From assembly GCF_004337985.1 (NCBI RefSeq), contig NC_043744.1, positions 4,112,663 through 4,176,662 on the forward strand: 64,000 nucleotides of DNA. The letters run 5' to 3'. Below the pieces are notes generated by a model that ran no database searches, was not told where the DNA came from, and saw nothing but the letters and a program-made list of their open reading frames with translations. The stretch's first letter is position 1. Each line of letters begins with the position of its first letter. The DNA comes from Pyricularia pennisetigena. Lineage: Eukaryota; Ascomycota; Sordariomycetes; Magnaporthales; Pyriculariaceae. The translations under genes and the position numbers were made by a program. Below, piece by piece: positions 21,295 through 32,467 of the stretch.

Positions 21295-21868
21295 CTGAAC
21301 CAGCGACCAGCGCCAGTCAAAAACGGCGTTCATTTCCCATGGAACTTACACTTTCAGTTTAGGTTGTCTCCGGTTCGACTTGGTTCTGTGCAGTGCCAGA
21401 TTAACGAAACAATTAATAGTAGATTTTCCCCTGGAGAGGTGCAATACGCGGCACCTTAATGAGTAGTGTTGATTTTTCTTTGGGGGAAAGGCAAGCAAGG
21501 GTAGGGAATCATCCAGAATTTCCTGAGTGACATGCATACCTTACACCGTTCCTTCCCAATTTCCTTGAACTCGCAGCATCTTACATTCGGAAACTCACTT
21601 GAGGAAAGCGCTCCTCTGAGCTTCGGGCTTTGCTGCTCCACTCAATCACTCCTTCCTCCATATTGCCTGGGATCCGAGGCAGGGACCGAAACTTTTCTCT
21701 CGTTGTCTTCCATGTACTCAAAACTCGAATTTCAGCCTCCCGAGGTCATGGCGAAAACTGGCCTTGTATTATGGAATATAAGCAGTTCAGCAGTCGCATT
21801 ACCCATACACCCAACGAGAGGATACCTTCGTACCAGCGTCCAACCGCCTCCTCCAGCACGCATGAACA
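21295..21868. other. intergenic upstream of MSH4
   Basis: Overlapping open frames on both strands show no domain. It may contain the MSH4 promoter and leader, possibly an unrecognised 5' exon. No clear TATA element seen. Confidence 0.4.
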
Positions 21869-24800
21869 ATGTGGTCCTCGAGCCAGTCTTTGGGCGAAGC
21901 CGACAGGATACTGATGCCGCCTCCTCCACTTCCCTCTCGGGGCCCAAGGCAGACCCCTTACCTTAGGATCCACACGCCACCCTCTCGAGTGCTGACAGCT
22001 TCGCCTTACTTTGCAAGCTCAGCTTCAAAGGAGCATCATTCCACGGATTCCTCTCGGAAGACTCTCAGCAACGCCAACAGCCCTTCTAGTCGTCAATCAA
22101 CAGGTATCTCCGGCTGTCAGCCCAGAGTTGACAGATCTGACACTCGACGTCCAACACATGCAAGTTGTCCCAGTAACCGTTCAAGTACAACTGTTTCCAT
22201 ATACGCTTCTCAGTGGCGAGGTACATATGCGCGCAGTATCTCCAGAGCACCTACTGCGTTCGCCGGATGTGAAGGACGACAGATCATATGCGCTGTCAGT
22301 GAGGGGAGAGGCGTACCTCCGGTTGTTGGGCTCGCCATAATCGACATCGACATCGGCAGTGCAGTCATGAGCCAGATTTGCGACACACAATGCTACGTTC
22401 ATACAATACACAAGATAAGAGTCCACGAGCCCAAGGAGATTCTGATTGTGTCGAGTGCTGGGCCGCCCAACCGCAAGTCCGTTCTTTACAGTGTCATCGA
22501 GGAGGAGCTATCCGACGTTCCAATAACGACACTTGACAGGAAATATTGGTCAGAAATAACCGGTCTTGGATACATCGAGAATTTGGCTTTTCATGAAGAC
22601 ATTGACGCCCTCAAAGTTTCAACGCATGGCAACTTCTATGCTATATGCGCGTTATCAGCGGTGAGTACCTTTCTACTAGTTTCAGTTTTGGGGCCATGAG
22701 CATTTCTACCAGATATTAACTGCAGAAAGTCTCACTGACAAACACTACAAAAAAAACTGCAGGCGCTCAGGCATCTTGAGCTGCAAGCTTCTGTGAGGAT
22801 CGCACCCCACAGCCTTGCCATGAGCTACGAGCCACCAGACGATTCCATGATGATCGACGTCGCATCAATCCATGCCCTCGAACTCCTGCAAAACTTACAG
22901 AACGTCAAGTCAAAAACATGTTTGTTCGGGCTTCTCGACAACACTTTGACATCTATGGGTGCACGTTATCTTAGGAGCTGCATCCTTCAGCCGTCGACAA
23001 AGAAGGAGATCATTACAGCTCGCCATGAAGCTGTGGAGGAGCTTTCGAGCAAAGAAGACATGTTCTTCGAGGTGCGGAAGGGCAAGTCTTCTTCACTCCT
23101 ATTTACAATTTGAAAGTTGCTCTGACAAAATCCTGTCTAGCTCTCAAAGAGATCCCTGATATTGACAGAGTTGTGTCCAAGGTAGAACAGAAAAGGGGGT
23201 CAATCCGAGTGATAGCTTTGTCCATGATCTAACCTTTTGCCAGCAACTCATTGTTACAAATACGGATGGATCAATAATGCAATCTGAGCAGAGCATCAAC
23301 CGCATTTTGCAAATCAAAAGCTTTCTGCTTGCAATGCCGGCGCTCTATGAAGCTCTTGCGACGGCTAGATGTGAAGTTCTAGTCAAAACTCAACAACAAT
23401 GTCAACCTCAGATCACCAACTCAATTCTGGAGATGATTGACAAACAAATCGACAAGGATTCAGTGTTTGCAACAAAGCCGCTAGAAATGAGGAATCAGCG
23501 AACTTTTGCAGTCAAGGTGAGATAGACCGTTGAGGTTGCTATTGCACCGAACAATTGATCTGACTAGAGTACAGAGCAACGTTGATCCACTTCTGGATCT
23601 GGCTCGACAGGCGTACAAAGAGCAGACAGACGAGCTATACAATTATGTCGAGCAGTTCAACAGTGAGATCTTGTCCCTATTCCATTACTGCTTTGCTACC
23701 GCATGTCTCGCCAATCTGACAGGAACAAGCTGAAAACAATTATAGCAACGAAATCAGATATGACGACAACCGCAAGTTCTGGCTCCGCTTCGATTTAAAG
23801 GACTTTGACGACTCAGGCATTCCGTCACATCTTATCAACGCAGTTCGCAACAAAGGCTATCTTGAATGCCAGACTATCCAACTAAATCAGCTGAACTCGA
23901 GAATCTCTGACGCAAGTTGTGAAGTGCTGATCCAAAGTGAAAAAGTTGTCGAAAATCTAGTCAAGGAACTCCGCACGCAGATACCTCGTCTCATTAGACT
24001 TTGCCAAGCCATAGGCTACCTCGACATGCTGGCGAGCTTTGCCCACTTGGTAACTATCAGTGACTACTGTCGGCCAGACATGGCATCTACGGTTGCCGTG
24101 ACATCGGCCAGACATCCCATTGTCGAACAGGTATGTTGGAAAAATGACACATGGGCCATTACTCGCGCGATATAGCTCCAATTCTCGCCTCCATTTACCA
24201 TAACTCCGAGCCGGTGTATCAAGACAGTCATGGCTGATATGGTCCTCCCCAGTGCGTCGCCAACTTTGTTCCAAACCACTACTATGTTTCAGATCAATAT
24301 TCATTCCAAATCATAACTGGATGCAACATGAGCGGCAAGAGCACGTACATCAAGACTTTGGCTGTGTTGCAGGTGATGGCCCAGGTCGGTAGTTTTGTCC
24401 CCGCCGAATATGCATCCTTGCCTATTCTACACAAGATCTTCACGAGGATTTCCAAAGATGACAGTATAGAGAGCAACCTGTCAACTTTTTCTTTGGAAAT
24501 GAGGGAAACGGCATTCATTCTTCGGTATTTATTTCACTTTCATTTCTATGTCACGCTTCCTCCATCAGGGGCTGTAACTAATGCCCTTGGCAATATAGAA
24601 ACATCGACAGCAGGAGTCTTGCCATTGTTGATGAACTTGGCCGAGGTACCAGCACGCGTGACGGACTGGCCATCGCTATTGCCATATCGGAGGCACTGAT
24701 TGAGAGCGGCGCTCGGGTGCTTTTTGCAACTCATTTCCATGAACTAGGTGAGTATGATCACTTTTTTTCTGTTATTACTTGTGCTGTAGCATGGATTCAA

Positions 24801-25711
24801 CTTTTCTAACGCTTTTTTGGTGCGTAGCCACCGTCCTCAACGACCGTCCTCATGTCGTAAATCAGCACCTCCAAGCCGAGAAAAGTGTCGTTGGAAACGG
24901 CCCGGATGCGAGACCTAAGATCACGATGATCCATAAAATAGCCAAAGGCCCACTGAGGGACGACAGTTATGGGATAGACTTGGCTCGTGTGATTGGATTT
25001 CCGCCTTCCTTCATAGAGCATGCTCAAAAACTGGCAGAAATCCTACGACGTAATGCCGCGGCTAAAAAGCAGTCCTCAAGTCAACACAAGCTCATGCGTC
25101 GCCGAGCCCTCGTTACGAACCTGCAAGAACTGCTAATTCAAGCCCGAGACGCTAATATGGATGATTCGGCACTATTGACATTGCTGAAACGACTTCAGGC
25201 GGACTTTGTCAATCGCATGGCGGAAATTGACGAAGAGAACAAGAGCACTGATGAACAACAGGAAAACGAGCATTGCAGCACCTTGGGCAGCACACCTCCA
25301 CGGCTCATAAACTCAAGAGGGTCACCGCATAGGATGGCCAGCAGCCCGGACCCTGTAGCAGATCACCGGGACAAAGCTGTTATCGCTTCCGACAACGATG
25401 ATAAACCTCATTGGTTTGATGAAAGCACAGCTAACAGCTCTCGTCTGCGCTGCAGTGATTTGGAAGACGAGTCTCCGTTTCAGCCTCGCATGGAATCTAG
25501 CCCCGTGACAGAATTTCATGCAAGAAAGCAGTCTCGCAAGAGGCAGGCAAATAATCCGGGAAACGGCCGTAACCATAAAGTGCATATCAAGTTGGAAAAG
25601 ATAGCTGACGCCAAGAAGACTACAATGGAGGCAGAGAGACGATCAGAGTCTGAGCACAACAATTTTGTACAAGCCCCTTTTGAGATTTCTGATGAGTCTC
25701 CATCTGAGTAG
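21869..25711 (+). CDS. MSH4: MutS homologue Msh4, meiotic crossover protein
   Basis: Nine exons: 21869-22660, 22763-23081, 23141-23181, 23244-23516, 23575-23662, 23730-24130, 24253-24524, 24599-24747, 24828-25711, giving about 1072 aa. The connector and core domains lead to Walker [10 protein letters not shown] (about residues 661-669) and Walker B/signature [11 protein letters not shown] (about 738-748), then ATHFHEL. The mismatch-binding domain I with its Phe-x-Glu motif is absent, as in Msh4. Msh4 pairs with Msh5 to stabilise recombination intermediates; it does not repair mismatches. Intron 2 has a GC donor (GCAAGT). The ~230-residue C-terminal tail is long and charged. The start is uncertain: ATG at 21,914 or an upstream exon is possible. 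Confidence 0.88.
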
Positions 25712-28329
25712 ATCTTTGTGGCTTGATATTATTTTTCTTTGCTCGCTGATATTGTAATTTTTTGACGACTTGTCTCTGTCTAAAGACCTAGTCTACCTGG
25801 GGATGCAGTAACGAGCACTACGGAAATTGAGCTAGAAGGGAACAAAATGGCGTCCAATTCATGGGATACATGCCTCGCGCGACTTGTTTGCTTAATCTTT
25901 TCCAGGTATTGCACCAAAAAAATTTACCTTTATGTTTACTGTTTATAAAAGGCCCAACGCAGATGCCAAGGTGCGGCAGATTATTCGGGTGCCCTCTGGG
26001 GGAAGATGGCTTCAACAGCAGGCAATGAGTCACCTAAAAGTCGGGTTCTAAGTAGGTGTACCAGGTCATCAGAGCTGATATAAGATCCAGTCGAACCCGG
26101 TCCATAATCCGTCGCAGAATATCAAATATGCGACCGACGTAATCGTAGGGCCAGACAGCACCTTCAAAGCACTCTGCAGCCTGAGACTTTTGCGCAGCCG
26201 GTTCACCACGTGAAGAAAAAAAGACGCGATACTTCGCTATTGGTATACCTTCCAGAAAGCATAGATGAAGAGGAGGAAGGCGAAGAGGATAAAACTGAAG
26301 AAACTTGAGGCTTACAGGCATGAGAACTGTAGGTTTGTGGGAGTCTTCTTCGCCGTTCACAGAGAATAGCCGCTGAAGACTCGGTAGTCAATATGCGACT
26401 AGTAAGTAGAGGTTCTAACGAAGGTTGACAGCAATTTAATTGGAAATATATCCCTTGGACGCTGCCTCATCTTCCTAACGTGTGCAATGCATTGTATTAT
26501 ATCCGGTTTTTCTCCGCAGATTCTGCGCCGTGAACACAGACTTTTTCTGCCTTGTGATGCTTTTGATAGTCCATAAGCACCCCTAATTGTATTGTCCACC
26601 TAATATGCAAAGTGACTCAACAACTAGCCACAGGGCATACGACTAATTAGTAAGCGCCTTAGTCATGTACATTATAGGCTCTGCGGCTCAGGCGCCTCGT
26701 ATGCTATCTATGAGGGATGGAATCGCTTGCCTCTAAAGGACATATGTAAGCGGCTATTCGCTCGACAGAGATGCTGGTCTATCATGTTTTATGATGAGCT
26801 GCTCGATTAAATCGTACTGCTGGGAGAATTACGCGTCATTCCCACTAGTTTGACGGTGCGAGAGTTGGTGGTACCGTGTTCCAGGGTACTAGGGCGTTGA
26901 TAAAAAAACTTAAAGCTAGATGAAAAGTTCAAAAGGCGATATTATATTGACTTCAAGCATTACTTTGTCACTATGCTGTAAAACCCGTTACACTTGTCAG
27001 AGGAGACAGGGTTTTGAGGGGCACGAGCCAAGAATGCAGATACCAAGGGCCTTCCGGTCTTGTTTGACTCTGTGGAAGTAATTAATGGCTTTATCCTTTT
27101 AGCAGCAGTGCCCGAGGGTTTTGGGAAGTTAACTTTCCCACCGTTTTTAGTATACACCTCTTCACAAGTAATATTTTCTTTTTTTTTTTTTGAGCTTGGT
27201 TATTTTGAGACAATTAAATGTAGCATCGTTCAGAAGACCGAAAATCCCGGTTTTGCCGGTCTATATAGCTTTCTTTCCTGGTTTCTTTATTAAAAGGATA
27301 GCAAGATAAAAGCAAAAAAAGAAAAACAAACAAAGTCTGTTTGGTCATACCTTGCCTCTTTACCGGCAAAACCCTGCCCACGGCAAGTTCGGGACGTCTA
27401 GAGAAAATAAGCAGCGTGTGGCCAAGATGAAAGAGGCAACACAAAAAGGAATGAGGGTAATTCGACCCGATACCATCGCCAGTGAGGAGGATCAAAGGCG
27501 CATCCTCGACATCCCTTGTGAAAAAGGTTGAGGGATGGGTCTCCCCGAAAGACTATGAATACCCTGTCATCGAATGGAACCCCGAATTCGTTCCCTACAG
27601 CCAGGGGCCTGAAAATACTTGGGAGTGTTTGCCGCTTTTTCGAAAGTTGTGGCAGGTCGGCGATGAGAAAGAGTCGAAAGGAGGCTCCTGTTCCTCTCAT
27701 ACCTGTTACTGACTCCGTCCCTTCTTCAAATGCCCGTATGCGTGCTTCTTCCCGTGGCAGCTCGATCTTCCGTAAAGATTTTTGGTTACATGCTGCGGAC
27801 TGGCTTGAAAGTATATCCCTATATCCTAACGTATGGTTATGAACTGTAAGCCTCGATATTGGGTCTAATTCATGTTTTGCGGCCTCTATTCTTTTCAGAC
27901 ATAAATTTAATCTGAAGAGGGCTGGAGGTTGTGCACAGGGTTTGGGAGAAGAATTTGTAGCTTGGAAACAGCTCTGTATATTTATGCCGAAGGTGATTAG
28001 CAAGACACAATGAAAGAGTCGTTGTTGTTGTGTGAATGCTATCAATGCGGTATAAATAATCGTTTTATTGAAGTCTAGTTGATTAGCCTCCTTGGTTTCA
28101 AGCGCATTAATTTATTTGCAAGGCCGTCTAATAATTATCCATTCAACAGAAGACGTACGTATTTAAAGCTTTGGCTAGCATGGGCTTCTGTAAATAACTG
28201 AGCCTTATATCCAGCAACCTCGATATTTACATCTCTCCTCTGTTCCAACCTTCTCGAGACCCAGCCTGCGTTTTATTCGTTAACTTTCCAGGAAAGCAGC
28301 TTTCCTTCCATACCGGACATACTGCTACT
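25712..28329. other. 2.6-kb intergenic interval, no supported gene
   Basis: The best non-random-looking frame is 27,482-27,712 (+), reading EGWVSPKDYEYPVIEWNPEF; upstream in another frame is MKEATQKGMRVIRPDTIASE, so a frame-broken gene relic is possible. The 215-codon minus frame at 27,398-28,045 overlaps it and shows no domain. Confidence 0.4.
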
Positions 28330-28996
28330 CCTAGCGAGTCGCGGTATGCGCCCGGTTTCCTGCCACCTCATTCTTGTACACGGGCTGGGTGAGCGTGTAG
28401 GTGCGGAGCTCCGAGACCATGACGGTTGAGTTAAGGACCACGGTGCGGTGTGCCCGAGCATCCGGGGTCGGGATAGCAATGTACTCCTCGCCGATTATGG
28501 CCGATACGGCGCCGTTGATCCCCACCCGGATGAGAGCATCTCCGACCTACTGCTCAGGAGTGCCGTCGACAGCAGCCACAGTCCCGGGCCTGCGGTTTCG
28601 GTGGAGGGGTCGGCGATGTGCGACAACCCCGCGTTGAAGCCGAGCGCGGCTGGGGAGGCACGGGTACAGGGCGGGTTCGGTGCCGTCGACATTGACCGAA
28701 AAGATAAATTATTCGCCCGTCTGCTCTGACGGGTTCTTGAGCCCGGCCCAGACGCGCCCATCAATCTCGATGATATAATGCGGGTCCTTACACGGGCCCT
28801 TACCCGGAGCTGGCACGTAAATGGTCCTGGTGACAATCGGCGCCTTATCCAGGCTGCTACGGCCCGGGTCGATGAGCTGCAGTCTGTTCTCGGACTGTAG
28901 CGAAATCCACAACAGACCCACGGCTCGCTGTGGTACCCCGTAGTCAATCAAGAGCCAACTCAGGATTAAACGGTAACAGCTGTGGACCAAAGACAA
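28330..28996 (-). pseudogene. streptogramin (virginiamycin B) lyase-like beta-propeller relic
   Basis: On the minus strand a frame reads LLWISLQSENRLQLIDPG and KDPHYIIEIDGRVWAGLKN, then hits TAA. One frame over, FNAGLSHIADPSTETAGPGL continues, and the first frame resumes with [19 protein letters not shown]. The last resembles the blade motif (IPTPNARPHAI-like) of streptogramin lyase-type propellers. At least one stop and two frame changes separate the parts, so it is a pseudogene unless there are sequencing errors. The family assignment rests on short motifs. The 5' end is not defined. Confidence 0.4.
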
Positions 28997-30850
28997 GGAT
29001 ATATCATGGGCTATCGTTACGATAAGTTCTACAAACTAAACTGTGCCAAGGTCAAACTTAAACTTTTGTCATATCCCAACACCTTTTCCTGCAAAACGAA
29101 CTGACCAAATACTCACCAATTCACCAGAGCATAATCCAGAACCCAAAAGCATGCCACATAGGCCGACCCAAGCTTTGGTGAGTGACTTGGGAATCAAAAC
29201 AAAACAAAAATGACCCAATCTTTTTCTTCCTGCAGAACTTTGACCGACGCCTTCCTCCGCCACGTCAGCCCTTCAAATCGACAGGCTCGCAAGCAACGGA
29301 GTACCAGTAGATACAAAGAAGGGTGCAAGCCATGCCTTTTCAAAAGAATGTACACGCATATCTTCACAACAAAGATCCAAATATAATCAAAAGTCCACCC
29401 AGCAACTCTGAGTTCGAGAAGGCCACCCGATACGATACAAAAAGAGAGAACCACCCCCCAAAAAAAAATCACATACTACTGACATGGAGATCCAACCATA
29501 GTTAAAAGCACCAAGAAAGAAGACAATCCAACTCCCAGCCTTTGAAACAAGAACAGAAAAACGAATGACATAATGGTCAAGGCAAAAAGATACACTGAAC
29601 ACTCCTTTGCAAAAGGACTAGAGCTTTTCCACCGCCAAAAAAAAAAAAAGCCAAAGCTAAGGAATCGTGCTCGCCGATGCTTGCTCGCTCCCGCGTCGCC
29701 AAAGCTGCTCGGCTACATGAAAGCCATAACTGTTATCAGTAGGGACAGCAAAGCCACACAGAACAAGACATCGAGGAAATCACATCAAAGTTTGAGTGCG
29801 CTCAAAAGCATGCAAAGCAGAGTGCAATCATGTCGGGTCATCGACGAGCCATGGTGACTAGAGCCCTCCAAAGCTCTTACTCGAAGAGGCGAATCGCGTC
29901 CGACGGGTATGTGACGTTGAAGCCGCAAACGGCATCAAAACACGCGCGCATAAAGAAGGATCATCACACAAACAAGAGAAAAAGATGACCAAGTCAGAGG
30001 CTTTTGTTCAGAAGTTGAGGAATCATGCAGAAATGTGACCGCAGAGAACGAAGAACAGAAAAAAAACTTCCTATCAAACAAAACGATCAAGCACAAATCT
30101 CAAGTGAAGACCAACGCCGTCAACAAAGGGGCTATGAACGAAAGATCAATCCGGTAGAGGGGAAAGAAAGCTCTGATGTGGACAGAAAGGTTTGATGTTC
30201 CCTGCGTTTCTTTTCCAGTGCCATAAGCAGCAGCTTCTGGCCCAAGACTTGGCATTTTCGGGTAAAAAAGCAATGGGAGAATAAAGGAAAACAAAGATCA
30301 AAAACTGAGAAAGGGAATATTGCGTGATCGCCAGTTCTAGATGCCACCAATGTCTCAACCCATGTACAGCTCCTCCATCAAATAAAGAAGTCCGTAGTAT
30401 AGTCGTGAGCCAGTCCCACTCATTTCATTCGAGACCAACGTGACGTTTCGTTTTTCCATGTATGGCGATGCACATGATATGTGCGTGCCGGGGTCAGTGT
30501 TGGCAGAGTGGTGGTAGTGAGGCCATCAGAAACCTTGAAAGGTTTAGACAACCAGTGAAGTACCCGGAAAAGGGGGCCCTTGGTGATTGGTGATCGTTGC
30601 AGTCGAGAGAAAGGAGATCCGTTTGGTGCAAAGTCGAAATGAATGCGAAAGGCCATCATGAAAAGAGAGTTGAAAACAAGTTCATGAGTAAAATCATGGT
30701 TCATGTCAAAAAATCGCTCCCTTCCTGGACGCCGTTTTCCTTTAGTAGTAGAAGTCCCACCGAACGCCATTGCTATGACGAGGAAATCATTCGCGGGACA
30801 TGGTTAAGCGCAATATGTTTACTGCAAGTACGAAAACGTGGTCAGCATGA
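28997..30850. other. intergenic, probably including the 3' UTR of the RRM gene
   Basis: No domain-bearing frame. A-rich on the + strand (hence T-rich on the minus strand). The part next to 30,850 is likely transcribed as the 3' UTR of the minus-strand RRM gene. Confidence 0.4.
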
Positions 30851-32467
30851 CTACTTCACCCCAGCAAAGGGACGGGTGAAAGCATCCCTCTCGTGCACTT
30901 GCTCGAGTCTGACAGGTCGAATTGGGGATTGGGGGCTAACCTGAAGACCGCCAGGAGGAGGAGGCGGGTTGCCGCCGAAAGGACCGCCGAAAGGAGCACC
31001 AGGGCCGGCCGGGCCACCGTGAGGCGGCATGCCGCCACCCCAGTGCGGAGGAGGAGGAGCAGGACGGTAGGGAGTACCTACGCCGGAGTTGTTCTGCGAA
31101 CGGCCCCACGACAAACGAACCCGAGAGTTACCGATGGGGTAGCCCTGCATCTGGTTAATGGCCATCTCAGCAGCGTGGCGGTGAACGAACTGAACGAAAC
31201 CGCAGCCCTTTCCAGGGGGAATCTTGACATAGGTGATATCACCAAAGCCCTGAAAGAAAGAGCGCAGTTCATCCTCGGTGACATAGCCACTAAGGCCACC
31301 GACAAAGACTGTCGTGTTGTTCGGGTCTGTGAACTGGTTCATTGGCTGCATGGGGTTGTTGAACGCCGTGTTGGGGGGTGGCGCCTGCGGTTGCTGGTAG
31401 CCGTAGGGGTTCATGCCCCACTGCATGTTTTGAGCAGGGGGCGTCATGTTCATTGGGCCGGCTCCGTGAGGTCCCTGGTTGCCATATTGTTGGTGGGAAC
31501 TGTTCAACCTCCCATATCAGCTAGGGGACCTTTTGAAGACAGCACACGCAAAACATGCATGAAGACAAATTTGAAGCTTACCGTGTCTTCGGGGTGGCAG
31601 TGGAAATACGCATGGGGCGGTTGCCGCAGTAGACGCCCTGCATCTCCACGAGGGCACGTTGTTGATCCGACTCATCCGTGAAGCGAACGAAGCCATAACC
31701 GCGAGACTGGCCGGTCATAGCGTCCGTCATAATTTTGGCGGATTTGCAGCTTGGGAAACGGGCCTGGAATAACGAAACGAGGACAAACTCGTTCACCTCA
31801 GGGCCAAGATCGCCGACAAAAATGGAGTACTCCGGGCCGCGCTCGTCGCTAATCATTCAACCATTAGTACCAAGGCGTTTTCCAAAGCATAGAGCTCACA
31901 TGGAGATGTCAACATACCGACGGTCCACGAGACCACCACCGCTGGCCCAGTTGAGCTTGAAGACGCGCTGTGAGTTCGGCACTGGTGACCCATTAAGCCC
32001 CAGAGCCTTAGTAGCGGCTTCAGAGGAGGGGAACTCGACAAAGCAGTAACCAGCGTTGCTGTGTCGATATGAACATTAGCGCATTTTCATTTGGCGATTT
32101 TGAATCAATCAAGCCACATGAGGGCCTGAAATTCTTCCAAGGTTTTGTACGTACCCGGATTGGCGATCGCGGATGACCTTGACATTAACAGTCTCACCGC
32201 AGACGGTCGACCAGATCTGCTTGATAAAGTTCTCATCCATCCAAGGCTCCAATTCACCCATCCTGTTCGAGTCAGTGAGTTGAAACCAGGTGATGGGTTT
32301 CTGAGGACTTGCACTTACCAAAGGGTCTTGGCACTGTCGTTACCTTGGGGGACGACAGGAGGCGTCTGGAAGTTGCCTTCCATCTGAGCACCGGAGCCAT
32401 TCATGGCGTTGCCGTTGTCACCGGCGTGGCCGTTTCCCTGTGGGGTGGGAGGAGGAAAAGTCGACAT
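30851..32467 (-). CDS. three-RRM RNA-binding protein, Csx1/NAM8/TIA-1 type
   Basis: Five exons on the minus strand: 32467-32319, 32262-32155, 32058-31918, 31848-31582, 31499-30851, giving 437 aa with all phases consistent. RRM1 has RNP2 TLWMGEL (about 48-54) and RNP1 GYCFVEF (about 89-95). RRM2 has SIFVGDL (about 141-147) and RGYGFVRF. RRM3 has TVFVGGL and GCGFVQF. The N-terminus is Pro/Asn/Gly-rich; the C-terminal tail is Gly/Pro-rich (PPPPHWGGGMPPHGG). Relatives are yeast Nam8 (U1 snRNP, meiotic splicing) and fission yeast Csx1 (mRNA stability); which role applies cannot be read from the sequence. Confidence 0.88.

Noticed and set aside
30893..31681. 262-codon + strand frame
   Set aside because: Antisense shadow of the RRM gene, whose exons show RNP motifs and consistent splice phases.
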